A stretch of 64,000 nt of DNA from JAEUKH01 sp964447205 (GTDB taxonomy: Bacteria; Myxococcota_A; Polyangia; Polyangiales; Ga0077539), in contig CAYUSB010000004.1 in assembly GCA_964447205.1 (NCBI GenBank), positions 124,001-188,000 on the forward strand, given 5' to 3'. The notes under the pieces are model-generated. The model saw nothing but the letters and a program-made list of their open reading frames with translations. It was not told where the DNA came from and ran no database searches. Below are positions 16,401 to 24,373 of this stretch, piece by piece. The position numbers were made by a program, and so were the translations under genes. Position 1 is the stretch's first letter, and each line of letters starts with the position of its first letter.

Positions 16401-17063
16401 ATGAGCAACGAGATCCCCCCCCCCAACGACGCCACCGCCACCGCCGACGCCCCTGCGGCCTCGGCCTCCTCCGCGCCGCCCGCCGACGCGCCCGTGGCTC
16501 CCCCCTCCGACGCGCCCCCGCCCGACGAGGGGCCCGCCGTGGTCGAGGCCGTGGCGGTCGATCCGGTGGCCCAGCTCACCGACGAGCGCAACGCCCTGCG
16601 CGAGCAGCTCCTGCGGGCCCGGGCCGACTTCGACAACTACCGCAAGCGCGCCCGGCGCGACGAGCAGGAGGCGGTCAAACGCGCCCGCGAGGACGTGCTG
16701 CGCGAGCTCCTGCCCGTGTTCGACAACCTCGAGCGGGCGGCGCACTTCGCACGCACCAGCGCCGACGGCAAGGCCATCGGCGAGGGCGTAGTGATGGTCC
16801 TGCGCCTCTTCGAGGACACCCTGTCGCGGATCGGTGGGGCCCGGCTCAAGGCCGTGGGGACGGTGTTCGACCCCAACCTGCACGAGGCCATCCAGCAGGT
16901 CGACAGCGACGAGCACCCCGCCGGGGTGGTCGTGCAGGAGTTTGTTCCCGGGTACCAGTTTGCCGACCGGCTCCTGCGGGCCGCCCAGGTGCTGGTGTCC
17001 AAGGGCCCCGCCACCCCGCCTCCGGCCGCCGAGCCGCCCGGGGACGCCGAACCTACCAACTAA
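16401..17063 (+). CDS. grpE: Nucleotide exchange factor GrpE
   Basis: 220 aa. An unusual N-terminal stretch of about 55 residues is made almost only of Ala, Pro and Asp. It is followed by the long GrpE dimer helix (LTDERNALREQLLRARADFDNYRKRARRDEQEAVKRAREDVLRELLPVFDNLERAA) and the beta-wing domain (AVGTVFDPNLHEAIQQVDSDEHPAGVVVQEFVPGYQFADRLLRAAQVLVSKG). GrpE drives ADP release from DnaK. dnaK follows 60 bases later, so they are co-expressed. No CIRCE operator or sigma-32 type promoter was seen upstream; a TATGAT at 16327-16332 could be a -10 box. Confidence 0.95.
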   Translation: MSNEIPPPNDATATADAPAASASSAPPADAPVAPPSDAPPPDEGPAVVEAVAVDPVAQLTDERNALREQLLRARADFDNYRKRARRDEQEAVKRAREDVLRELLPVFDNLERAAHFARTSADGKAIGEGVVMVLRLFEDTLSRIGGARLKAVGTVFDPNLHEAIQQVDSDEHPAGVVVQEFVPGYQFADRLLRAAQVLVSKGPATPPPAAEPPGDAEPTN

Positions 17064-17123
17064 ACCCTCCCCCGAGGGTGTGACCGTCGCGTCGATACGG
17101 CTTCAGAGAGACACAGAGGGCCC

Positions 17124-18932
17124 ATGGGCAAGGTCGTCGGCATCGATCTCGGGACCACCAACAGCTGCGTCGCCATCTTGGAGAATGGCGTCCCGGTGGT
17201 GCTCCCCAACTCCGAGGGGGCGCGTACGACGCCCAGCATCGTGGCCTGGACCGCCTCCGGCGAGCGCCTCGTCGGCCAGGTGGCCAAGCGCCAGGCCCTG
17301 CAAAACCCCGAGAACACCGTCGTCTCGATCAAACGCGTGATGGGGCGCTCGATCGAGTCCGAGGAGGCCCAGAAGCAGACCGGGCGCGTGGCCTACCGCA
17401 TCGTGGCCGGGCCCAACGGCGACGCCTGGGCCGAGGTGCAGGGGCGGCAGATGTCGCCCCCGGAGGTCTCGGCGGCGGTCCTGGAGCACATGAAGTCCAT
17501 CGCCGAGGCCTACCTCCGCGAGGAGGTCACCGACGCCGTGGTGACGGTCCCGGCGTACTTCGACGACGCCCAACGCCAGGCCACCAAAGACGCCGGCAAG
17601 ATCGCAGGCCTCAACGTCCGCCGCATCCTCAACGAGCCCACCGCGGCCGCCCTCGCCTACGGCCTCGACCGCGGGGCCGACGAGCGCCTGGCCGTGTACG
17701 ACCTCGGCGGAGGCACCTTCGACATCTCCATCCTGGAGATCACCCAAGGGGTCTTCCGGGTGGTCAGCACCAACGGCGACACCTTCCTCGGGGGCGACGA
17801 CTTCGACCAGCGCATCGTCGACCTCCTGGCCGCCGAGTTTGAGCGCGACCACGGGGTCGACCTGCGCAAAGATCGCCTGGGACTGCAGCGCCTCCGCGAG
17901 GCCGCGGAGAAGGCCAAACACGAGCTGTCTTCGTCGCTCGAGACGGAGATCAACCTGCCCTTCGTCTCCACCACCCCGGCGGGCCCGGCCCACCTCCTGC
18001 GCACCCTCAAGCGCGACGAGTACGAGCGCCTCGTCGACGACCTCATCGAGCTCACCCTCGAGCCCTGCCGCAAGGCCCTCGCCGACGCCCGGGTCGGGAT
18101 CGAAGACATCCAGCAGGTGGTCCTCGTGGGGGGCATGACCCGGATGCCCCTCGTGCAGCGTCGGGTGGCCGAGTTCTTCGGCAGGCCCGCCCACAAGGGC
18201 CTGTCGCCCGACGAGGTCGTGGCCATCGGGGCCGCCGTCCAGGGGGCCAGCCTCTCGGGCGACCTGGCCTCGGTCCTCCTCCTCGACGTGACCCCCCTGT
18301 CGCTGGGCGTCGAGACCGCCGGGGGCGTGATGACCACCCTCATCCCCCGCAACACCACCATCCCCACGCGGCGGGGAGAGGTGTTCTCCACCTCGCTCGA
18401 CAACCAGAATTTCGTGCCCATCCACGTGCTCCAGGGCGAGCGCGAGATGGCCGACGACAACCGCTCCCTCTACCACTTCGAGCTGGCCGGGATCCCCGCC
18501 GCCCCTCGCGGGGTGCCCAAGATCGAGGTGAGCTTCGCCATCGACGCCGACGGGATCCTCTCGGTCACCGCCCTCGACATGGCCTCGAAGAAGTCCAAGG
18601 AGGTCCGGATCGTGGCCGGGTCGGGGCTGTCGGCCGAGGACGTCGAGCGCCTCGTGGCCGAGGCCGCCGACACGAAGGCCGAAGACCTGCGCCGCCGGGA
18701 GCACGCCGAGCTGCGCTCCAACGCCGAGTCGCTCCTCTTCACCTCCGAGAGCACCGTGGCCGAGTTTGGCGACCTCATCCCCGAAGACCTCCGCGAGGTC
18801 CTGGCCCAAGACCTGTCGAGCCTGCGGGCCGCCCTCGACGCCGGGGTCGACCTCGAGCTCCTGCGGGGCTACGTGGCGGCCGTCGAGGCCAGCGCGTACA
18901 AGGTCGCCGAGAGCATGTACGGCAGCGAGTAG
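17124..18932 (+). CDS. dnaK: Molecular chaperone DnaK (Hsp70)
   Basis: 602 aa. The ATPase domain has the phosphate-1 loop GIDLGTTNSCVA at the start, AYFDDAQRQATKDAGKIAGLNVRRILNEPTAAALAYG, the phosphate-2 loop DLGGGTFDISIL and VLVGGMTRMPLVQ. The linker DVTPLSLGVET and substrate domain (TTIPTRR, NFVPIHVLQGEREMADDN, LAGIPAAPRGVPKIEVSFAIDADGILSVTA) are standard. It ends MYGSE, so the Gly-rich disordered tail common in DnaK is missing and the protein is slightly short. It folds and protects proteins with GrpE and DnaJ, both encoded here. Confidence 0.97.
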   Translation: MGKVVGIDLGTTNSCVAILENGVPVVLPNSEGARTTPSIVAWTASGERLVGQVAKRQALQNPENTVVSIKRVMGRSIESEEAQKQTGRVAYRIVAGPNGDAWAEVQGRQMSPPEVSAAVLEHMKSIAEAYLREEVTDAVVTVPAYFDDAQRQATKDAGKIAGLNVRRILNEPTAAALAYGLDRGADERLAVYDLGGGTFDISILEITQGVFRVVSTNGDTFLGGDDFDQRIVDLLAAEFERDHGVDLRKDRLGLQRLREAAEKAKHELSSSLETEINLPFVSTTPAGPAHLLRTLKRDEYERLVDDLIELTLEPCRKALADARVGIEDIQQVVLVGGMTRMPLVQRRVAEFFGRPAHKGLSPDEVVAIGAAVQGASLSGDLASVLLLDVTPLSLGVETAGGVMTTLIPRNTTIPTRRGEVFSTSLDNQNFVPIHVLQGEREMADDNRSLYHFELAGIPAAPRGVPKIEVSFAIDADGILSVTALDMASKKSKEVRIVAGSGLSAEDVERLVAEAADTKAEDLRRREHAELRSNAESLLFTSESTVAEFGDLIPEDLREVLAQDLSSLRAALDAGVDLELLRGYVAAVEASAYKVAESMYGSE

Positions 18933-18967
18933 CCGTCGGGGGTCGTGGAGGCTCCCTCGGCGCGCCC

Positions 18968-19636
18968 TCAGGGCCCCCCGGGCACCATCGTGGGGGCGAG
19001 GCAGACCCCGTACTGACGGTCGCGCAGGCCGTCGATGACGGGGCGGCACACGAAGCCCATGGGGCACCCGAGCTCGGGCTGCTCGGGGTTGTCCACGCAG
19101 CGCCGGGCGCAGAACGACAAGGTCGTGGGCGACGCCCCGGGCATGTTGCGCACCCCCACCGCGGCGGTGGCGCACACCTCGGCGGCGGTGGCCCCGGCCT
19201 GGCCTCGGCAGTAGGTGAGGCCCTCGCCGCCGTCGCGGCAGGGGGTCGTGCAGCGGCCCTCGAGGCACACGTTGGTGGTGCACTGGCTGCTGTCCATACA
19301 CGGGCCGCCGTACGGCACGATGGCCGTGGCCCGGGCCGACTCGCACAGGAAACACAGGCGGGCCCCGTTGCAGTCGTAGGTGCCCCCGCACACCCCGTTG
19401 CTCGCGCAGCCGTCGCCGCTGCGGCACTCGTTGGCGGGGCGGGCCACGGGCTTGCGGCAGATGCCCCCGAGGCACTGGCCGCCGTGGTAGCAGGTCGTGC
19501 CGGGGCAGCATGTCTGGTTGTCGTCGCCGCAGGGGGTGCCCGACACCACGTCGTCGAGGTCTTCGCCGCAGGCCCCGAGCCCCAGCGAGAACACGCCCAC
19601 CAACAGAAGCCCGGCCCAGCCCTTCGTCCGACTCAC
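18968..19636 (-). CDS. Cys-rich lipoprotein, unknown function
   Basis: 222 aa from ATG 19636. The signal peptide ends LGLGAC (lipobox, Cys23). The mature protein contains more than twenty Cys in short spaced motifs (CGDDNQTCCPGTTCYHGGQCLGG; CRSGDGCASNGVCGGTYDC; CMDSSQCTTNVCLEGRCTTPC), a pattern of disulfide-rich surface lipoproteins common in myxobacteria. It is inserted on the opposite strand between dnaK and the first dnaJ gene, interrupting the chaperone cluster. No enzymatic motif. Confidence 0.8.
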   Translation of the reverse strand: MSRTKGWAGLLLVGVFSLGLGACGEDLDDVVSGTPCGDDNQTCCPGTTCYHGGQCLGGICRKPVARPANECRSGDGCASNGVCGGTYDCNGARLCFLCESARATAIVPYGGPCMDSSQCTTNVCLEGRCTTPCRDGGEGLTYCRGQAGATAAEVCATAAVGVRNMPGASPTTLSFCARRCVDNPEQPELGCPMGFVCRPVIDGLRDRQYGVCLAPTMVPGGP

Positions 19637-19716
19637 CCGGCGACCATAGCACGGCCACGATCCCGGTGACGGGGGTGTTGCGCGGGAGGCCCGAGAGCCT
19701 TAGGGTCCGCCCCCCG

Positions 19717-20859
19717 ATGGCTCCAAGCAGCGAGGACTACTACGAACTTCTCGGCATCGCCCGGGGCGCCAGCCCCGACGAGGTCAAGCAGGCCTATCGC
19801 AAGATGGCCCTGAAGTATCACCCCGATCGTAACCCGGGCGACCCCGGGGCCGAGCAGAAGTTCAAGGCCGTGAGCGAGGCGTATCACGTCCTGTCTGACA
19901 CCGACCGCCGGGCCCACTACGACCGCTTCGGCCGGGCCCCGAGCCCGGGGGCAGGACCGGGGGGAGCCGTCGACTTCCAGGGGTTCGACCCCCAGGAGAT
20001 CTTCCAGGAGATCCTCGGCGACCTCTTCAGCAACCTCGGAGGCAGCGTAGGAGGGGTGTCCTTCGGGGCCGGGGGGCGCCGACGTACGGGAGGCCGCGAC
20101 ATCCAGATCGAGCTGACGATCAGCCTCGAAGAGGCCGCCAAGGGCTGCGAGAAGACCCTGGAGTTTGAGCGCCCCGCCGTGTGCGAGGCCTGCCATGGCC
20201 GGGGGGCCGAGCCCGGGACCGAGCTCGACACCTGCTCGGCCTGCCAGGGGCGGGGAGAGGTGCGGTTTCAACAGGGGTTCTTCCGGGTGTCGCGGCCCTG
20301 CCAGACGTGCGGGGGCCGGGGCTCGGTGCCCCGCGTCCCCTGCGCCCGGTGCAACGGGGTCGGGGTGGTCAAAAAGACCGAGAAGCTCTCGGTCGTGCTC
20401 CCCCAGGGCGTCGAGGACGGGGCCACCCGCACCGTGCAGGGCTACGGCGAGGCCCCCGGGGGTGGAGCCCCTTCGGGCGACCTCGAGATCACCATTCGCA
20501 TCGCCGAGCACCCCATCTTCCGCCGCGACGGCACCGACCTGCGCTGCACCATCCCCGTCAGCTTCGCCCAGGCCGCCCTCGGGGCCATGCTCGAAGTGCC
20601 GACGCTCGAAGGAAAAGTTAGAATGCGCTTGCCTCCGGGCGTCCAGCCCGGACAGGAGCTACGCTTGCGAGGGAAGGGTGTCCCCCGGTTCGGGGGGTAT
20701 GGCCGCGGTGACCAGATTGTCACGATCCAACTTGAGGTTCCGACGGAGCTGTCCGACGAGCAGCGAGCGCTCATCGAGCAGCTCGCCCGCACCCTCGGCG
20801 AAGACAGCCACCCGCAGCGCAAGACCTTCCTTGAGAAGCTCAAGGGCCTCTTCGAGTGA
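19717..20859 (+). CDS. dnaJ: Chaperone DnaJ (Hsp40), copy 1
   Basis: 380 aa from ATG 19717. The N-terminal J domain (DYYELLGIARGASPDEVKQAYRKMALKYHPDRNPGD) has the essential HPD. A Gly-rich segment follows. Four zinc-binding CxxCxGxG-type repeats are seen (CEACHGRG, CSACQGRG, CQTCGGRG, CARCNGVG), then the two beta-sandwich substrate domains and a dimer helix (PQRKTFLEKLKGLFE). It stimulates DnaK ATPase. A second full-length dnaJ starts 39 bases after its stop, so the pair probably forms one transcript. Confidence 0.95.
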   Translation: MAPSSEDYYELLGIARGASPDEVKQAYRKMALKYHPDRNPGDPGAEQKFKAVSEAYHVLSDTDRRAHYDRFGRAPSPGAGPGGAVDFQGFDPQEIFQEILGDLFSNLGGSVGGVSFGAGGRRRTGGRDIQIELTISLEEAAKGCEKTLEFERPAVCEACHGRGAEPGTELDTCSACQGRGEVRFQQGFFRVSRPCQTCGGRGSVPRVPCARCNGVGVVKKTEKLSVVLPQGVEDGATRTVQGYGEAPGGGAPSGDLEITIRIAEHPIFRRDGTDLRCTIPVSFAQAALGAMLEVPTLEGKVRMRLPPGVQPGQELRLRGKGVPRFGGYGRGDQIVTIQLEVPTELSDEQRALIEQLARTLGEDSHPQRKTFLEKLKGLFE

Positions 20860-20898
20860 GCGCCCGTTGTCCCCCGCACTGAGACCCCCCTCCGACCC

Positions 20899-22026
20899 AT
20901 GACATCCAGGCGCGACCACTACGAAGTCCTCGGTGTGCAACGCGGCACGAGCCCCGATGACATCAAGAAGGCCTATCGCAAGATGGCCCTCAAGTATCAC
21001 CCGGACCGCAATGCCGGCGATGCCGAGGCCGAGCAGAAGTTCAAGGAGGTCAACGAGGCCTATCAGGTGCTGTCCGACGAGGAGAAACGGGGCCTGTACG
21101 ACCGCTTCGGGCACGAGGCCCTGGAGGGTCAGGGGTTCCGCCCCTCGGAGGACATCTTCTCCCAGTTCCAGGACATGTTCGCCGACTTCTTTGGAGGCGG
21201 CGGGGGCGGAGGCGGCGGGGGGCGCGGGGGTCGCGGCCAACGCGGGGGTCGGGGCCAGCCCGGGCGCGACCTGCGCACGAGCGTGCGGCTGACCCTGCGG
21301 GAGGCCGTCCAGGGCGCCAAACGCGAGCTGTCCGTGGTCTTCCCCGAGGCCTGCGGAGAGTGCAAGGGCAGCGGGGCCGCCAAGGGCACCACCCCCACCC
21401 AATGCAAGGCCTGCCGGGGCCAGGGGCAGGTGGCCCATCGGGCCATGGGCATGATGATCGCCATGCCCTGCAGCGACTGCGGCGGGTCGGGCCAGGTCAT
21501 CACCAAACCCTGCCCGGAGTGCCAGGGGCGCGGAGAGGTCCGGGCCGAGAAGAAGGTCAAGGTCAACATCCCCGCGGGCATCGACAACGGTCAGGCCATC
21601 CGGGTCCCGGGCCAGGGCGAGCCGGGGCTCCAGGGGGGCTCCGCGGGCAACCTCCTCGTCGTGGTCGAGGTTGAGCCCCACGAGCGATTCGAGCGCAACG
21701 GCAACGACCTCGTGGCCCCCCTCCCGCTGCCCTTCGCCACCGCGGTCCTCGGCGGGAGCGTGGTCTTCGAGCTGGTCGACGGGCGCAGCATCACCCTCAC
21801 CATCCCCGCGGGCTCCCAGCCCAATACGGCCCTCCGCGTCCGGGGAGAGGGCGTTCCTTCCCTGGAGCGCGGCGGGCGGGGCGACCTCCTGTGCGTGCTC
21901 CAGATCGAGGTCCCCACCCGGCTGACCGAGGCCCAACGCACCGCCCTCCAGGCCTTCGCCGCGAGCCTCGAGCCCGAGGCCGAGCCCAAACCCGAGGCCA
22001 AACCCGAGCCTGCCGAAGCAGGGTAG
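20899..22026 (+). CDS. dnaJ: Chaperone DnaJ (Hsp40), copy 2
   Basis: 375 aa. J domain with HPD (HYEVLGVQRGTSPDDIKKAYRKMALKYHPDRNAGD), a long poly-Gly/Arg stretch (about residues 98-120), four zinc repeats (CGECKGSG, CKACRGQG, CSDCGGSG, CPECQGRG), substrate domains (GNDLVAPLPLPFATAVLGG) and a C-terminal tail of Glu-Pro-Lys repeats instead of the usual dimer helix. Its J domain is very similar to copy 1 but the rest diverges, suggesting an old duplication with division of labour rather than a recent copy. It is followed 12 bases later by a HEAT-repeat protein gene. Confidence 0.95.
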   Translation: MTSRRDHYEVLGVQRGTSPDDIKKAYRKMALKYHPDRNAGDAEAEQKFKEVNEAYQVLSDEEKRGLYDRFGHEALEGQGFRPSEDIFSQFQDMFADFFGGGGGGGGGGRGGRGQRGGRGQPGRDLRTSVRLTLREAVQGAKRELSVVFPEACGECKGSGAAKGTTPTQCKACRGQGQVAHRAMGMMIAMPCSDCGGSGQVITKPCPECQGRGEVRAEKKVKVNIPAGIDNGQAIRVPGQGEPGLQGGSAGNLLVVVEVEPHERFERNGNDLVAPLPLPFATAVLGGSVVFELVDGRSITLTIPAGSQPNTALRVRGEGVPSLERGGRGDLLCVLQIEVPTRLTEAQRTALQAFAASLEPEAEPKPEAKPEPAEAG

Positions 22027-22038
22027 TCTCCCGGCGCG

Positions 22039-24360
22039 ATGTCCGCCCGCCCCCCCGTTCTGGTCGCCCTGCTCGCCGCGGGCCTGTGCCTCGCCCCTCG
22101 CACGGCCCAGGCCCAGACCGGGGCCCTGGCCCTCACCCTCTGCAACCGCCCGGTGGCCATCCGCGGCAACGCCGGAGGGCCCTGGACCGTCGACCTGCCC
22201 GCCGGTCCCCTGACCCTCGGCCCAGGCTCCCTCCGCTCCGACCTCGTCGACCACGGGACGGCCCAGGCCGCCGTCCTCTCCCTCGCCGCCGACGACGGGG
22301 CGCCCCGGTACGCCGCCGTTCTGTTCTGCACCAGCGCCCGCCCGGCCGCCGTGCTGTGGCAGGGGCCTACCGCCTGGCGCGGCGAAGACGTCGGGGCCCG
22401 CGTCCGCGACGACGCCTTCGTGCGCACCGCCGGAGGACGCCGCCTGGTCGTACGAGGCCGCCGCGAGGAGGGCTCCACCCTGTGCGGGGCCGGGTCGGTC
22501 CTGCTCGACGCCCAGGTCCTTGACCCGAGCACGGGGCGCTTCGGCCCGGCGGGGTTCGACCCCCGCGAGGACATCACCCCGTCCACCACCGTCACCACCC
22601 CGGCCCAACTCGCCCCGCGAGCCCCAGGGGTCGTTCCGTGGACCAGCCTCCGGGTGGCGGCCCCCGCCCGGGCGGCCCGCCCCGCCCCGGAGCTCCTCGA
22701 CCGGGCCCTCGGGACCCGCTGGATGGCCCCGCGGTTTGGGAGCGTCACCGGGCCCGTGTCCCTCGGGGGCATCGAGGTCCGGGGGGTGGACGTGCACCCG
22801 GGCTCCGACGGGGCCGTCCTGCCCACCCGCTGGACCCTCTTCGCCGAGCCCGGGCCCCTGCGGGTCGAGGTGGAGGTGAGCGCCGCCGTCGTGACCGAGG
22901 CCGCGCGGACAGGCGGATGGATCCGCCTCCCGCTGCCCCTGGGGACCCGCCCCCGCTGCGTCACGGCCCTCGCGGCCACCCCGGGGAGCGTGGCCGAGGT
23001 GGCCCTCCACACGGGGCTCGACGGGGTCGAGGGCGACCCCCTGCGCAACCTCGCCCGTGTCGCCGGGGCCCCGGAGGGCGAGGCCGCCACCCGCATCCTG
23101 GCCCAACTCGGGACAGAAGGGCTCGCGGCCCTGGGCGAGGCCCTGCCGTCGATGTCCATCGTGGGGGCCCGCAGGGCGGTGCGGTTCCTGGCGGCGGTCA
23201 CGGACGCGCGGGTGGTCGAGGCCCTCGTTCAGGCCCTCGGGCGGGCCGACGTGGAGGAGGCCGCCGCCCGGGCCCTCGAACGCGACGGGGCCGCGGCCCT
23301 CGGTCCCTTGAGCGAGGCCCTGGCCACCAACCCCAGGGCGGCCCGGGTGCTGGGGTCGTTGCGGGTTCCGGTGGGCGACCGGCTGCGGGCCCTGGCCCGG
23401 GGGCTCACGGCCGAAGGAGCCGCCTGGGTGGCCGTTCGCACCGAGATCGCGCGCCTCCTGGCCTCGCCGGGCGCAGAAGACGGACCCGCGGCCTTTCTGC
23501 AGGCCCTGCCCCCTGAGTCCCTCCCCGCGGGCCGCGGCCTGCACCTCCTGGCCATGGCCCTCGGGCCCTCCCACCCCCTGTCCCCCGCCTGCGCCGCCGC
23601 CGCCCGCCGCCTCTGGAACCACCCCGAGGTCGACTTCCCCACCCGCTGGCGGATCCTCCGGGCCCTCCCGGGAGACCCCGGAGGGGCCGCCCTCGTACGC
23701 GACCTCGTGCGGACCAGCCCCGACCCCGACCTGCGGGCCGAGGGGCTCCGGGCCCTGGGGCATTGGGTTCCGGGGGGCGAGACCGACGCCGTCCTGAGCC
23801 AGGTCCTTGGGGACGACCGGGTCCCGCGGGTTCGGGTGGCCGCGGCCCGGGCCCTGCGGGGGCGCCCGGCGGGCACTGGGAGCCTCCAGGAGGCCCTGCG
23901 CGGCGATCGGTGGCCGAGCGTGCGGGCGGCCGCGGCGGAGGCCCTGGCGGGGCGCTCAGAGGCCGTAGGGGCCCTCCTCGCAGGCCTCGACGACCCCAAT
24001 GCGGTGGCCGTCCGGGCGGTCTTGTCGGCCCTCGGCATGACCCAGGGGGAGGGAGTGACCCCGCGGCTCCTGGCGTTTGTGGAGGACCGCCGTCGGGACC
24101 CGGCCCTGCGTCGCGACGCGGCCGACGCGGTGGGGGCCCGCTGTGACCCCGGGGCGGCTCCGGGGTTGGAGCGTGTGGCCGAGGCCCACAGCGACCCGGC
24201 CCTGCCGCCCTGGGAGCTGGAGCTCGGGCAGGCCGCCCTGGCGAGCCTCGCCCGGATCGACGCCCCGCGGGCCCGGGCCTGGGTGCAGCGGATGGGGAGC
24301 AACGCCGCGGCCCTGGCGGCGGTCGAGCGGGCGGCCCAGCGGGGCTGCGGGGGGCCGTAG
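22039..24360 (+). CDS. Periplasmic HEAT-repeat protein
   Basis: 773 aa. Signal peptide: MSARPPVLVALLAAGLCLAPRTAQAQ. Residues about 26-320 form a beta-rich domain without recognised family. From about 350 to the end, helical HEAT/armadillo-type repeats predominate (DARVVEALVQALGRADVEEAAARAL; DDRVPRVRVAAARALRGRPAGTGSLQEALRGD; DPNAVAVRAVLSALGMTQGEGVTPRLLAFVEDRRRDPALRRDAADAVG). It is probably an envelope scaffold. The 12-base gap after dnaJ copy 2 suggests co-transcription. It converges with the permease-like gene, leaving 13 bases. Confidence 0.82.
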   Translation: MSARPPVLVALLAAGLCLAPRTAQAQTGALALTLCNRPVAIRGNAGGPWTVDLPAGPLTLGPGSLRSDLVDHGTAQAAVLSLAADDGAPRYAAVLFCTSARPAAVLWQGPTAWRGEDVGARVRDDAFVRTAGGRRLVVRGRREEGSTLCGAGSVLLDAQVLDPSTGRFGPAGFDPREDITPSTTVTTPAQLAPRAPGVVPWTSLRVAAPARAARPAPELLDRALGTRWMAPRFGSVTGPVSLGGIEVRGVDVHPGSDGAVLPTRWTLFAEPGPLRVEVEVSAAVVTEAARTGGWIRLPLPLGTRPRCVTALAATPGSVAEVALHTGLDGVEGDPLRNLARVAGAPEGEAATRILAQLGTEGLAALGEALPSMSIVGARRAVRFLAAVTDARVVEALVQALGRADVEEAAARALERDGAAALGPLSEALATNPRAARVLGSLRVPVGDRLRALARGLTAEGAAWVAVRTEIARLLASPGAEDGPAAFLQALPPESLPAGRGLHLLAMALGPSHPLSPACAAAARRLWNHPEVDFPTRWRILRALPGDPGGAALVRDLVRTSPDPDLRAEGLRALGHWVPGGETDAVLSQVLGDDRVPRVRVAAARALRGRPAGTGSLQEALRGDRWPSVRAAAAEALAGRSEAVGALLAGLDDPNAVAVRAVLSALGMTQGEGVTPRLLAFVEDRRRDPALRRDAADAVGARCDPGAAPGLERVAEAHSDPALPPWELELGQAALASLARIDAPRARAWVQRMGSNAAALAAVERAAQRGCGGP

Positions 24361-24373
24361 GGGGGCTACGGGT

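Noticed and set aside
17103..19658. 851-codon minus-strand frame opposite dnaK
   Set aside because: Shadow of dnaK that merges with unrelated sequence over the lipoprotein gene in another frame.
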